The notes beneath the pieces are model-generated. The model ran no database searches. It was not told where the DNA came from and saw nothing but the letters and a program-made list of their open reading frames with translations. Position numbers and translations under genes: made by a program. Positions 48,385 through 61,850 of a stretch of 64,000 nucleotides of DNA are shown one piece after another (positions within the stretch are counted from its first letter, which is position 1; each line of letters opens with the position of its first letter). Source of the stretch: Hypomesus transpacificus (taxonomy: Eukaryota > Chordata > Actinopteri > Osmeriformes > Osmeridae); NCBI RefSeq assembly GCF_021917145.1, contig NC_061060.1, forward strand, positions 10,379,053-10,443,052. Reading direction: 5' to 3'.

Positions 48385-48580
48385 TGCCAGGGCTGCTGAT
48401 CAGCGGGCCCCTCTCTCTCCTGGGGGTCAGCCTGTGTCTCTGTGCCGCGGCCTGCTTCCATGCCTGGCGGAGACCATTTCTTATTCAAATGCTACAATCA
48501 GGCCTCCGAGCTGCGGGGGTCTCTTTATGGCTGCGGCCCCGGGGTCATTGGGTCAAGATGCTGATTTAATAGCCCAAGCA
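48385..48580. promoter_or_regulatory. Candidate conserved non-coding element M
   Basis: Abrupt change from GA satellite to complex, GC-rich sequence: TTATTCAAATGCTACAATCAGG, TTTATGGCTGCGG and GATGCTGATTTAATAGCCC. ACAAT and ATTCAAAT words could bind SOX and POU factors. Evidence is compositional only. Confidence 0.3.
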
Positions 48581-48599
48581 AAGGAAAGAGAGAGGGGAG

Positions 48600-51500
48600 C
48601 CAAGTGATTTAGAGGCTGAATGAGTAATAAAAAAGCATTTTTCCTGAGTTGTCATGTAAATTGAAGTCTCTCTTAAGTACAAGCGTACCTCTTCGCGTGC
48701 AGGAAGGCCAGTCTGTGTTTTGCACCGAACTATTACCTTCCGAGGAGAGAGTCTGCTTGCTGTGTTCCCTCTTGACTTGTGGTGGTTGTAAGCAGTAGCT
48801 GATGGGGAGGGTGTTGTGGGAGCTAAGGAGACATCCAGGCTCCCGGGGGAAGCCATCATGGCATGGCGCCTCTGCGTCTCGTGTGTCCACGGCTCTGGAG
48901 CGGCCTGTTCTGCCTGTCCCTCAGGGCGTGTTCTCTGCAGGAACAGCTCCGGTGACGCAAGACAGGTGTATGTGTGCGACCCATTACTGATATTCTCCTT
49001 TCTCTCAGGGCAAAGTTTGAGAGGTGCCCTCTACCCTCTTCTCCTCCCCCTTTCTGCCTTCCATTCCTCTGGTTCTGTTGTTTTCCACTCTTCCTAGTGA
49101 CACTAGCACATCACTACGTAGTTTAGCTACAAATGAGTCACCACACCGTAACCACAACATCAGATATCATGTGAAATACCTGGCAGGTAATGCTTTGACA
49201 GAGGCCAGAGCTAGAAAGCTAGAATGCTATCTATGATCACTGAGTGTGTGTGGTTTTCCACTCCCAACAAACCTAGTATCCCCACCTGCTTTATCATGAT
49301 ATTAACTTACAATTGTATTAGTTTCGTGTGGTGATTTGATCTCAAACCAAATGGTATTGTTTGAAAACTGTGACCTAAAATAATGATGTCAGAGCAGCGA
49401 CAACACTGGAGAATTACCCAGTCGAATGCCTGAAAAGACAGGTCGAATCTATCCCAGTCCCTCCTTTAAACAGTACTGAGGCTCCTAGACTGCTGTCTGT
49501 TGCCTGAGTCTAGAGCCAGCTCCAATCAAACACCAATATGGTCATACATGGAGAGGGGAACTCACATCATATTCTGATCTGGCCACACTATCATGATCCT
49601 GGTCTGGAGCATGGAGTGGTGTGAGCCAGGAGCTGGGGTCCTGGCTGGGGTAGTGTGTTGGGGAGTGTGGGGTGGTATGGAAGGTCTAATGCAGGCCTCA
49701 GTGGGCACAGCTGCACCTCTCTGTCATTACTGCTCCTCTGCTGGCTGGGAAGAAAAGAGCACTTGCTGCATGACTACCCTCCAGTACTGCCCATGTCCAG
49801 GCCTTCCCTCTGGCCCCCACCACCCACCCCATCTCCAAGCCCTGGTCCCAGCTCCTACGTCCTTCCCCCTGCCCCCATTCCACCCCCCCATCTTGTTTTC
49901 CCCGTCCCAGCTCCTGCCTTCTGTTTCCCCACCTTGGAAGTCTTAGTGGTACCAGGCAGCACCATGCACTGTTCCCACTGTTCTCACATGTAGTGAGCAG
50001 TGAGGCTGGGAGGAAAGTAGATGGCGAGTGTGTGTTTGTGCACACACAACCATCTGTGTGTGGGTAAGCGAGCATGTGTTTGTGCACTGGGGTAGAGTGA
50101 GGGCAGGAAGGTTGTTCCTCTTATCTCCTGACTGACCATTCTCTTTCCCACCCCGCGCCCCCTCCCCATCCTCCCTTCCCCCTTCTCCTTACCACCTCTT
50201 TCTCTCTCTCTCTCCCCCTCTTTTCTCTCTCTCCCTTTGTAGCTGGTGCACCTGCAACCCTTGAGTCTGGGCATTAGAGCTGAAGGATTGGGGTCTGCTG
50301 AGGGTCGTAGGAGGAGAGAACTGTTGCCGCGGGGACAACACAAAAGCACCAAGATCTGACTGTTGTGGTTTGATTTGGTGCTGGGTAATATCACAGTGCG
50401 TGTGGTAGATGTAATACAGTTTGACAGAGAGGGAAAGGGTTGAGGGGATTTGTGTCCCTGTGGTCCTTAAAGCTGGACCAGACTTTTAACCTGTTTGGGT
50501 TGGTGTCAGAACTAATCTATGTATAGCGACTGCCTGATAATTGCTAATTAATTCTCACCATGTGCAAACCTGTTATTAAAAGTATGTAGGCCTACTGTAT
50601 TTCACTACAGACACAAAATACTCTGAGTCAATAGCTAAATGTACTACTCTAGATGCTGGTATTAGTGACTTTAATATGTATTGCATGTGAAAGTAACTTA
50701 TCTGAATATATTATTCTTCATCAGAAATGTTACTTTACCATTCGTGCATTTGGTTTCTTGTTCAGTTACATTTGACTATGCAAGATTTAACAAAACTTGT
50801 GACAATCTAAAGAAAGTCCAGTCAAAACATTTTTGTTAGTGTCATACCAGACCTCAGTCTCCAACTACCCACCTGTTGTAATGTAATGTTCAGTCATGTA
50901 GAACTTTTCTCTCACCATGCGAACCAGACCCCCCACACTGTAATTCGTCCCAGTCCTCTATTTGGAAGGAAAGATTCAGCTCTTTCAGAGAACAACCATG
51001 CAGGCTGACGAAATCACTCTAAACGGCCTTAATTCTGCCATTAGGCGAGAGGGAGCGCTGTGGCGATTGGCTGGGCTCCCGCTCCCTATTCACCAGCCCA
51101 GGAAGAGACGGGGAGACCTGCTGAGAAAATGGTGTCGTAATCAGGAGCCGGCAGTTCTGCCTGATCAGGTACGCCAGCCCTCCCTCCCTCCCTCCCTCCC
51201 TCCCTCCCTCCCTCGCCTCCCGTTCCCTTCCCCTGCCCCGTAAGGAGATCCCAATGAGAGTTAGGGCATACTGAGCTCCTCTTATGTGGAAGACTTGGCA
51301 GGAGGGAGGAGAGATGGGGCCTGGGGTGGGGGCTGGAGGTAGAGGTGGTATATGTGTGTGGAGGTGGTGTATATGTGTGTGTGAAGGTGGTGTGTGTGTA
51401 TTTGTGAGGGTGGTGTGTGTGTGAAGGTGGGGGTTGTTTTTTTGTTCCCACATTTGATTATTCAGGTTGGCTGAACTAAATTCTAAACCCATAAAATTCC

Positions 51501-51994
51501 TATCCCCTCTGGGGGATCATTTGCATATATTTCAGCCCCCCCCAACATCACCGCCCCCAACATCACCGCCCCCAACTTACTTCCCAATTCACTTTTTTCT
51601 CAGAAAGTGAAAGAGAGGGCAAAGCAACCAGGCCCGTCTGGGCTTTAAGATGTCACTGTGGTGTGAAATATGGGCGAACAACCAGGGGCTTTGAAACTCA
51701 AACTGACCCCCTCCACAATGCTACTACCACTACTACTGACACACACACACACACACACATACACACACTCCTTTCCTTCCTTAACTTTAAAGACTTAACC
51801 ACCCAGTGTCTGGACTGTAGAGAGAGATGAAATCGAACACCATTTCAGACAATATGTCACCTGACACATGCGTACTGAAAAGTATGAGAAATTGTCTGGT
51901 GAAATTTACTCTGTTAAATATGTAATTTTCATCCTCCCATCACCAGGGTTCACCAGGGTTCAAGCTACTGGAACCCTGAAGTAATCACATTTTC
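48600..51994. other. Downstream desert up to the assembly gap
   Basis: No gene is recognised. A pyrimidine-rich block lies at about 50140-50240, a (CCCT)n array at 51179-51215, TG-rich repeats (GTGAAGGTGGTGTGTG type) at about 51340-51430, a 17-bp unit CCCCCAACATCACCGCC duplicated at about 51538-51575, and a CA run at 51740-51770. Confidence 0.55.
51179..51215. repeat. (CCCT)n microsatellite
   Basis: Nine or so tandem CCCT units, pure over about 37 bp. Confidence 0.93.
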
Positions 51995-52094
51995 NNNNNN
52001 NNNNNNNNNNNNNNNNNNNNNNNNNNNNNNNNNNNNNNNNNNNNNNNNNNNNNNNNNNNNNNNNNNNNNNNNNNNNNNNNNNNNNNNNNNNNNN
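51995..52094. other. Assembly gap (100 N)
   Basis: Exactly 100 N, the usual placeholder for a gap of unknown size. Any feature crossing it is unreliable and the true distance between its flanks is unknown. Confidence 1.
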
Positions 52095-55000
52095 CCCCAA
52101 ACAGACTGCTAACCTGAGTGCATTCTCACACTCTTGGCCTAGTCTGACTAAACACCCCACACAGACTAGAGGGAGACAGGAAAATAAACCGAGAAAATTG
52201 GCCTGGAGTAGTAAATCTTTCTATTTGACACCTGACACTAGTGGTCTCTCTTTAAAGTTGTTTGTGCCAACGCCTCCACACTTAATAGCATGGAGTCTAA
52301 TGATTAGTGTGTACTCTCTGAGCCACTGGGGTAATTGCACAGTACATACCAGTCCTGGGTGGAAGCCCATCTTCAGAACCTGGGGCCCCTGCCTACGTTC
52401 AGGAGCTGTGTTGTAACTGAAGGAGGGGTGAGGATGGGGAGAGGAGAGGCAATGACAAGAGGGGAGGAAGAGAAACAGGCGAGGAAAAGGATGATGAACA
52501 GGAGAGGAAGATTAACGGCAGAGGAAGAGGAAGATTAACAGGAGAGGAAGAGGAGAGGAGACGTCGAACAGGAGAGGAAGAGGATGAGGGGAGGGCAGGA
52601 GTCCAAGGATGGAGATTCCCATGATCTGTCCCGTCATACTCATCCTCATGTCGTAATGGGTTTCCACATGTGACGGTTCGCCCCAGTCAGGCTCCAAACA
52701 TGCCGTGAATAAAGGAAGCCTTTTGAAAAGTGATCAATCAAAGAGATGCGTGTTTCACATCTCCGAATGCCCCAGCCTGTTTGGTGAGTGATGAAGCTGT
52801 GGTGATGTGGATGATGGATGGGCTCTGGGAGTGTGGCCTGTGGTTGCAGCTAAAACGATGGTGTCAGCAGAGTTTGTGGGGTGGTTGTCATGTGGTTGTG
52901 AGTTGGCTGTTTGTTGTTTCCACTGCGGTTGTTGTCGTTGGTCTACGGCCTGTGGCTCGTCCTGTGTGACAGTAACGCAGGGTAAGTCCCCCCCCCCCCC
53001 CACTGTAATTCCTCATGACCTCAGCGTGGGCTCTCTCAGGGGCCTCTAAGGGGCCTCCAGGCTGTGGCCCCCATGTGCCGGTGTGTGTGAGCGTGCCCTA
53101 CAGTGTGTACGTGTCAACTCATGCGGTGAACGTGTCGAACCGCAGGGGATCCCTGTGGGGGATGGCCGCGGGCCAGGTGTGTGACCATGGACGGGTCACA
53201 CAGGTGACACACTGCTGTGTTTGTGTGTGTGGTTGTGTGTGTGTGTGTGTGGTTTTTCTTCGCACTCATTGGGAAGGCTTATGAAGGGTCACCGTGCTCT
53301 CCTCTCACTGAACTATATAGGGTAATAGGATAAATATAGTAATATAGGTAATATAGGATAAAACCTCACTTTGACAAAAACAACACCAAAGTACCCAACC
53401 TCAATTCTCAGTCCTGTCATAGTCTGCTGTAATGATGTAACTGAGATCTTATCCACGTTAATGATGCTGCTCCATTGTTTAGAGAGAGAAAAGGAGGGGT
53501 AAGTGAAGACACACTTGTGTGCTCTGGCGATTGCTTATTTGATATTGGTGCATTTGTCTGCGAGTCTTGGTTCACAAATCCTTTTAGTCTTTATCAGTGA
53601 AACTTAAAACCGAGCCTCAATCTGGTGTGTTGGACTACCTGATCGTCTGGGTCTTAACCTCTGTCTTTAAACAAACCCCAAAAATCACTGTGGGTTCCTG
53701 ACACTGTTCAAACAAGATCTCTCTGCGCCACATGCAAACCTGGCAACCAGGTATCTGCTCACTAGCACCTGCTGGTGGATGGCAGCAGTACTACATGCAT
53801 GGAGTGCTGACTGAGCCATTGATTGGAACTTTCCAGAAACAATTTATGGAGAAGTCTTTAGTATTTTCTGTCATTCAGATGGTTTTTATAAAGAGGACAG
53901 TTTAGTCTGGTGATGCGAGGAGATTTTGCCTTTCAGTCCTTCAAATAAGACTTTAAGTTTCTTGAAACAGTGTTGGGGTATTAGTCGTGCTTAAAATATG
54001 TACATGTCTCACTCTCAATTAGTTTAAAAATAGAAATTCAACCAAGTCAATATGAAGGACATACTTCACCTGCAACACAAGAGAAGATTTTCTTAATGGT
54101 TATTCTGTATGCTATGAAACACTATTGTTGATTTGAGACCCTGAGTGGAATGTGTGATGTCTCCAAAGGTATTGTGTCTCCTACCACAGTGTTTACTTAT
54201 AATGGAGAGATTACCTGTAAAAGATAGCACTCCCTCTTTTCCCCTCAGTTGTAATCTAACCTGCCTGGTTCTACTGCAGATCAGGTTTTAGCACAGCAAG
54301 AGGCTAAACACCACTGTTTAGAAGGAGTGTTTCTCTAAACATGTGTGTGTGTGTGGTGTGGTCTGATTTGTATGTGCAATGTGAGTGTGTATGTGTGTGT
54401 TTTTGGTTTCTAAAATGCATAGCTATCCCGACGTTTTTTTCACCAAACCAGCCTCAGAGACACTGAAATAGCAGGAAACAAGAAAAGGTGTTTAGAACTA
54501 ATTTTCCTCCACTCTGTAAAGGAGATTGTGGGCTTCACAATAGAACAAAATCGGAGGACGACAATTTGACATTCTTTTGTGAGTTTCACAATCCGGCACT
54601 GAAAGAAAAGTTGTAGGGCGCACTTCGTACGTATACATAGCAGCCTCACCCACGATGGTATTTGAAAGACAAACAGCAGTGCGTGCTCTTTGCCATAGTT
54701 ACACAGACAGAGAGAAAGTGGTCAGTCTCTTTAGTGTAACAGCCGCCATTGAAGAGGAGAGAGTAGTTCTACATATTGTCCGTGTCATTACAAAGTAAAG
54801 ACACCATTGTAAGTCGCATGGCTTCTTTAGTCTCTTCTCAGTTCAGGAGCTATCTCTGGGACACCCTCCCTCATCCCTTTCTCCTCTCTCTCTCTTTCCC
54901 CCCCTCTCCCTCTCTCTCACAGACACACACACACACACTTGTAAACCAAACAGCTGCCCACCAGGCTCTCTGTCACCTCTGCTGGGAAGCCAGAGCACAA

Positions 55001-55820
55001 TGTTGAAGCCAACCTCTTCTCTCTTCAGCCACTTCCCTCCGCTCCACCAGCCAACTTTCTCTTCCTCCTTTATCTCAACCGTGTATCAGCTCAAATATGG
55101 ACCTCAACCTGAAACATGCGGTGCGGCCCAGAATATTTGGTTTCGGATGCGTTTCCATTTGATTGTCCTACAAGAGGACAAGAAGAAGTAAGCGATATGA
55201 CTTGGGGGGGGATCATATTAATGTAACACACACACACAATAATCCCACAGGACTTCCTTCCCTTTCCCATCAGAAACCACACCCAGGGCGAGAGGTAACC
55301 GGAGAGCACCTTTCACAGGGTCAGACAGGAGGAGGTGGGAAACACAGCAAGGTGCTGCTGCCCACAGGTATGTTTCACCTCCTCATGGCTATCCTGCCTC
55401 TCTCACTCTTTCTCTCTTTTCCACTCTCTCTCTCTTTTTTGCTGTCTCTCTCTATCTCGCTTTCTCTATCTTTCTCTGTCTCACTTTCGATCTCTCCAAT
55501 GATCCATTTGAATACTTGTACTTGCTGTTAATTTGAAGCATCTCATGCATGTCCTAAAGAAAATCTCTTGGCCAATTCCCCCCCACACCCCCCCACATCC
55601 CCATCAACCGTTTGCCAAAGAATTAGGCTCTCTCAAAGCCCCCAGTAATATCCCCTGATGTAATGTGGAAGATAAGGATCTTTTGTGTGGTGCGTTATAA
55701 ATTGTCGTGGTAATGTGAGTGCGTGGGGATGGTTTCAGTGTGTGTACGTGCATGTGCGCATGCTTGCGTACGTGCATGAGGATGAAGCAGTGTCGCTAGA
55801 GTCCACAGTGTTGTGAGAGA
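52095..55820. other. Desert DNA after the gap, no gene seen
   Basis: Contains a GA-rich AGGAGAGGAAGAGGA-type imperfect repeat (about 52430-52590), a C run near 52990, TG runs (about 53221-53251 and 54343-54400) and a CT-rich tract at about 55396-55490. No open frame matches a protein family I know. Confidence 0.5.
52430..52590. repeat. Purine-rich imperfect repeat (AACAGGAGAGGAAGA units)
   Basis: The words AACAGGAGAGGAAGA and GGAAGAGGA recur at irregular spacing, at least three times. The + strand is almost all purine. Confidence 0.8.
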
Positions 55821-55829
55821 GCCATACCT

Positions 55830-56320
55830 TTCAGCTTCATTAAACCAATTTCACGCCGAGGTGAGCTAAGAGAGGAAGCTCAGAATCTCAGCAGCAGCAA
55901 CAATGGCGCATTGAAGGGACGAGGAGAAAGTAAATTAGGTACCACTTCACAGACGGCAAATTAAAATCTGAAAGTTGGATAGGAAAAAGTTGAGAGGAGA
56001 TGATTATGTCTTTATTGTGCCCCCCCTTTCCCCTGGATCATAAAAAAAACCTTCCCTTCCTTTTAGCAACCACCTTTGCCCCCCACCTCCTCAACAACCC
56101 AATCCTCTGAGAAAAAATAATGATCTATTTCTTGTCAGGTAATTGGTTTCTAAGATGCCCCTCTCAAATACCCAGCGTCTTATTGCCCTCCTTTCAGTCA
56201 CTTAATTTGGTTGAGCGTATCAGTAAAATTTAATATCCAGGAAAATCATATAAATTGAACATTAATGCTGGGTTTATTTCGATGCCATCAAGGACCTTCT
56301 CTGGCCTTTCAACAGTGTCT
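55830..56320. promoter_or_regulatory. Candidate conserved non-coding element N
   Basis: Extended complex sequence with GTAAATTAGGTACC, CAAATTAAAATCTG, CAGGTAATTGGTTTC, CACTTAATTTGGTTG and GAACATTAATGCTGGG. It contrasts with the TG/CT-rich flanks and lacks coding frames. Several TAATT cores suit a developmental enhancer. Confidence 0.38.
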
Positions 56321-56329
56321 TTGACCCAT

Positions 56330-58260
56330 ATTAAAATACAGCTCTCTCTCAAAAGCCAAGCGAGACATAGGGTTCCACTGATAAACTATGATACCCTTTC
56401 TTAGGGCTGCATACTATACCCCTAATCATAAAGGGTCAAATACCTTTTAATTTATACATTTGTGCATGATGATGTTGATGATGAGTTTGACTAAAAGAGT
56501 TGTTTTGCTGTGTGATGTTTTCTTAAGAACAGGTGGCTGGAGCAGCGTGGAAGGAGCAGATCGTCATCAACACTGAACGTAAGAGACATAGCAGACAGAC
56601 TGGACTGCTTTGGCTCATGATTTGAGTCTGTGTGTGTGTGTGTGTGGGGGGGGGGGGGTAGAGAGAGAAGGGGGGAAATTTGTAACGTTTGTGCGTGCGT
56701 ACATCTGTTTTGTCTCTGTGTGTGCGCATGTGTGAGTGTGTGCATGTGTGCGGGGTGGGCACAGGCAGGGCCGCTCTGTCTGGCTGACTGGGTCACTCTG
56801 GGAGCTGTGGGGGCCCCCACACAATACCCAGGCAGCAGTGAGGGTTGGACTGGTCCCCACGCCGCTGCCTTTACAAGAGACAGACAGATCCCCCCGCACC
56901 ATAAAGCCATCAGCTCTCAACAAAGAGGGCAGGTGCTGAGGGGAGGCCGCATTGAGAGCTCACCTGCGCCCAGCAGGGAACCGGCTTTGCCCAGCCAAGC
57001 TGAGAGGCCCTCCACATCTCAGTCACCCCCAGGAGTGTTAACACAGAGCTGGGACACTTGTCACACAGGGGAGCCCCCTCTCTGGATCTCTCCCCCTTTC
57101 TCTCTGGTTACACAAGTCTAAAATGTTGGACAGGTTGAGGGAAGTTATTGCTGACAGTGCAGCATAATACAGAGTTCAGGAGGCCACAACAGGTTGTCGT
57201 TTCAACACTGTAATTATGAATGTAGAGAGAGAGAGAGTGCTGCGATCATGTGGAAACCCACAAGTACAGCCATTAGGGGTCTTCTCTTAAGTACACTGTG
57301 AAGGGTACGAATGCTGGCTTAGTCGGGATGGGAAACAGATTAGAGAGGCAGATGGGCAGGCTAGGACAGAGACTAAGACAGGCAGGCATGGAGACGGGCA
57401 GGCAGAAGGACAGACAGAGAGAGGGACAGACGCAGACAGGGTGTTTGGGAGAGAGGCAGATGGGCAAGCTGAGCGACAGAGCCAGAGACAGGTAAGCAGG
57501 CAGGCATGGGGAGAGGCAGACATGCAGGCAGGCAGGCTGTCAGAGGGAGCAGACTCATGGTGGATTCCCCAGTTGGAGTGACAGATGTGTGGTGAATCTT
57601 TAACTTTCCTCACTCCCCACTGTCACTGCATCTGTCCTCCCTACCCAGACCCCCTCCCAGAGGTTGGCTCAGCCCCCTCCGGTGTGAAAGAGGACAACAA
57701 AAGGGACCTATCAGTGGACTTATTGATTAGTCCAGTCTGTCCTAGCTAGCTTCATTTAATGACCTGTGAGAGTCATCATTAGAGAGTCATTGTCTTTGTG
57801 ATTATTTTGTCCGCTCTAACACCATATGGGAATCCTGGCCAGACCTCAAGTGTGAAAATCATTGGAGCGCACTTTATTTGAGGTCAACGGAAAACAAAGC
57901 ACAAAAAAAGAAAATAAATTATTTGATCTGACTGGATCTGGATATTTGTAGCAGGTTAGTAGTAATAGGGTCATGGTTGGGACATGTTGACTACAACAAA
58001 TGTTAATCAGAAGCCAACGTATGCTCTCAACTGAAACCACATACAGTGTTTTTGTTTTCCCTAAATTCCACTGTAAAAAACATATCGTCCACAGAATGGA
58101 TTATAAGTAGCAGTTTATCCTCATTCATTTGTTTAATCTAATACCCCTAGACAGTAAAGGGAGAGAGAGTGACTGAGAGGAAAACAGTGATGAGAAATAG
58201 AAAGAAAGAGAGAGTGTGAAAGTATGGGAGAGAGAGAGAGATTACCCCTGTTTGGCTCAT
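56330..58260. other. Desert DNA, low complexity interspersed
   Basis: TG and G runs at 56628-56658, TG-rich DNA at about 56718-56750, and an imperfect GGCAGGCA/GACAGA repeat at about 57340-57540. No gene is recognised. Confidence 0.5.
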
Positions 58261-58269
58261 TCTCGCTCG

Positions 58270-58480
58270 CCCCTGCTCTGGCCAGAGATGGTTTATTTTA
58301 ATTGAAAATTAGCAAAACAAAACAAGGGCAAGAGGATCCCTGAATGGGGGCCCTTTTCTCCGGGAGCTCCTGTGCCGTTGAATAATGCATATGGGAGAAA
58401 GTGAACAGCAGCCGTGGGCCCCGACCAGGGAACAATGGTCCCTGCACACAGCCCAACCAGGGCGCCTAGTTTTATTACTG
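58270..58480. promoter_or_regulatory. Candidate conserved non-coding element O
   Basis: Unique sequence with GGTTTATTTTAATTGAAAATTAGC, AAACAAAACAAGG, GTTGAATAATGCATATGG and GGGAACAATGGTCCC, a near palindrome around a SOX-type ACAATGG. There is no coding signal. Confidence 0.37.
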
Positions 58481-58489
58481 GCCTGTCAA

Positions 58490-59455
58490 TCCCCCCCAGC
58501 CTGGGAAACACAGGACTTGGGCCAGACAGCAGCTGCTGACCGCTTCATACTGACCCAACACACACCCCGACGACTCGGAGGACAACTCCACACGCACACA
58601 CCACCACATACCTCTACTGGACTGACACCTTACACACATGCACTCACATACACGCCAGGCAACAAGCAGTGAACCCTATCCACACAGAAATTCATGTTTT
58701 CCTCAAGAGTTCGGCAGAGCTAAGCTGTATAGAATTGTTTGTATCGTAGAGATTGCGAGAATTGATAAAGCTCAGACGTTACAGAACTTACTTTTTCCAT
58801 CTTGGAGACCTTGACCAAGGGTCCGCTGTGCCACTTGTAAACTTTTTCTCATCTAGAACATTCTTTGTGTGTGTGTTTTTCTATCTAGCCATTGAGATTC
58901 CGGTCTTGCTTCTGGCTTCAGCCGAGGCCGGTTGCCATGCCGACAGGCAAATTGGCTGGCGGGATGAGTAATGATGTGATGTGGCTCTGCTCTAAAGTCC
59001 CAACAAAAAGACCTTATTACTGCTGCAGCTTTTCATAACATACCATTGTTGTCAAGTGCTCCTGATATTAACCTGCCTTCTCTGGGGCTTCCTCCTTCTC
59101 AAGGAGACACGTGTGTGAGGGGGGTTGTTTGTGTGTGTTTGTGTGTGTGTGCTTATGTGTGTTGGTTTATATATGTTCATAATATGGACTGACATTCAAC
59201 TGGATCTACTGAACCTACTGTCATCAGTTTAAACCTTGGAAATGTTCACAAACCACTATGTCTGAAGAACATTTAGAAAATGTTGTACTAAGACCATGTC
59301 CAAGTCTGAGAGAAAGACAGTATAAATGAATGTTTTAACCCTATTGTTTAAATGAAATAGTTATAGCCTTGTTGTCCCACTCAAACATGATATTAGGACA
59401 GTGCTTCTCTGTTTGACAAGGATCCTCCGTCGGGATCTTACCAGGGGCCTGTTGA
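58490..59455. other. Desert DNA, no gene seen
   Basis: CA-rich words near 58560-58650 and TG-rich words near 59105-59165. Otherwise unique, with no recognisable coding region. Confidence 0.5.
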
Positions 59456-59459
59456 CATG

Positions 59460-59642
59460 CTGCCTGCCCTGCCCTGCCCTGCCCTGCCCTGCCCTGCCCT
59501 GCCCTGCCCTGCCCTGCCCTGCCCTGCCCTGCCCTGCCCTGGCCTACCCTGCCCTACCCTGCCCTGCCCTGCCCTGCCCTGCCCTGCCCTGCCCTGCCCT
59601 GCCCTGCCCTGCCCTGCCCTGCCCTGCCCTGGCCTACCCTGC
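59460..59642. repeat. (CCCTG)n pentanucleotide minisatellite
   Basis: About 36 tandem CCCTG units, with variant GGCCTACCCTGCCCTAC blocks near 59540 and 59630. Open frames through it (Pro/Ala/Leu/Cys or Gly/Gln/Arg repeats) are by-products of the 5-bp period. Confidence 0.97.
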
Positions 59643-59699
59643 CTCGCTCTCGTCCAGTCCATTCCAGATTCACCTTCCCAGTCTGGCTTGGTTCAACCC

Positions 59700-61663
59700 A
59701 GAGTTGGTTCAACTCTTGCTATGTGTGTTTAGGTATGCTTACGCGTCAGTTTGTGTATGTACACCTGGGTTTGTGTGTGTGCGTACATGTGTGTGTTGGT
59801 GTGTGAACCCCTGTGTGTTAACTCCACCCACTGCCCTCGTCCCAGCTCGGACCACCAGCCCTGGGCAGGCTCCAGAGCCCTCATCTCAGCTCACAGCCCA
59901 AGGGCTCGGGAACCATCCACAGCAGCCTGGCCTTCATCCTCTGTGGAGGCCCCGCAAAGAGAAGTGAATGTGTGTGTGCTTGTGCGTGTGTGTGTGGGGA
60001 TGGGTGGGTAGGGGGGCTTGTGTGTGTTGGAGGAGGAGGGGTGGGTGGGGGAGGGCCAGTACGCAGGGTGATGGCACAGGATGTTTGAGTGTTTGAGTTG
60101 GTTTAACAACATCCTCTGACTGAGGCACCGGGCCCTGCAGATGAGGCGACAGATAAGAAACAACTGGGATCCAGGTCTTCACCCTGGCCATTGTTCTACT
60201 TATCTCCACTCCTTCCCTATCAGCTGCTGGGACGGAGGGAGGAGAAGAGGAGGAGGGGGCAAAGGATGATCTCCAGACTGACTAAACACAGCACTTTTGG
60301 TGAATTTAGGAAGAGGTTTGGGGTTACTTTGCTTGATTGGTCCCAACACACAGGCTCTCTCTCTCCCTGCATCTCTCTCTGTCTCAAACACACACTCCCC
60401 CCCCCCCCCTCGCACAGCAACAGCCAGTAGTCGACACAGTGGTACGGGTCACCAGGCAGCAAAGCGGGGATTGTGCTGAGTCAGTCAGTCGTTGGATGTT
60501 CTGCTGCTTTACACACTGAAAACATGAGCTGGCAAACATCCCAGTAAAGACAGCAAAAAAATTGGGCGAAATTAAATAAAACACACAGAGTGCCACATGG
60601 TCCTCCCTGGTGTAGGACTAGCACATTTAACAAGCACTGTGTGTCGGGGGTCTTAATTGGAGGGAGTGGGACGGAGGCCCCTTTGTCTCAGGTTGATGAG
60701 GCGTACACTCAGGTGTGTGACACAGGATGTCTCGTCCTCTCCTGTTTCACCCGTCAGGATAGGTATACCAGGGGGGTTATCAGGCCCAGAATCACTCCAG
60801 GATGGTGGGATGGAGGAGAAGTACCCCCCCGCTCCTACACTCCCCCGCCACATACGTACATCACTGTCGCCGTGGGAAACCACATCCATCAAATAAAGTT
60901 CGGCATCTACCTGTGCGGCTCAGGTGACAGAGGGGGAGGGGTGGTAGGAGAAGGGAGAGTGAGAGGGTGGGAAGGTGGGGGAGCAGGGGTTAGAGAGTAG
61001 CCCTGACCCTGTGGTGGAAGGAGAAGATGGGGGGGGGGGGGGGGGTGTAGCACAGGAGGGAGGAGGGTTGTGTGTTGGGGGGGTGGTGGGTCTGGGGCGG
61101 AGGGGGGGACAGCGGAGAGGTGAGCCAGCCAGGGCGCCATGGCCTGGCCCTCTGTCCTGGAGGCAGAGCCAGGACTGTGGGAATGTTCCCTCCCTAAAAG
61201 GGACAGCTGTCCCTGGGGAGCAGTCCCCCTTCCGGGAGTCTCAGCCTCCCTCCCTCCCTCCTCCACCATTCCTCCTCCTTTCCTCCTCCACCACAGTCAG
61301 GACTGGAACAACCAGTTCAATCACACACACCATTGACTGTTTCCAGCACAGGGCTCTGATGAAGCCACGATCTTTCATTCCAAGTCTTTTCTCGTCTGTG
61401 ATGACTATTGGGTTACCGCTTTGGAAACGCTTCCTGTCAGTAAAGTGGTCACCTTGAAGGAATGAAAGAAAAACAAAGTCTGATGATATAAAACTCATAA
61501 ACACACACACACACGCACACACACGCACACACACACACACACCCCACCATCCCAGAGGAAATCGCACTATGGTGTCGGTGTGAATCTGCCTTCACAGACA
61601 ACAGACAAGGATACTCACTGCGCTCTTTGACCAGACAACAATACTTTCAAACTGCATAGTTAA

Positions 61664-61694
<31 letters not shown>

Positions 61695-61850
61695 GTATGA
61701 GGGTGGTAAGGTGAGCTGATTGTGTGATGTTGTGCTGTGATCACTGACTGTGTCTCATTTCATAGAGGAACTCCTCTCTCACCCTGCCCTGGGAAATATT
61801 TCAAACACATGAATCCACGCCCACACATTTATAACACACTTCAGTATAGA
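59700..61850. other. Desert DNA with G-rich and TG/CA tracts
   Basis: TG-rich sequence at about 59740-59820 and 59965-60020, a C run near 60400, G-rich GGGGGAGG words and a G run at about 60935-61125, a CA run at 61500-61541 and a TG run at 61663-61697. No gene is recognised; long open frames follow the base bias. Confidence 0.55.

Noticed and set aside
47141..48569. Long open frames in both orientations
   Set aside because: They follow GA/GACA satellites; codon content mirrors the repeat and no homologue is recognisable.
51960..52160. Open frame spanning the N run
   Set aside because: It crosses the assembly gap, so its continuity is meaningless.
59401..59967. 188-codon Pro/Ala/Cys-rich frame
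   Set aside because: Most of it is the CCCTG minisatellite.
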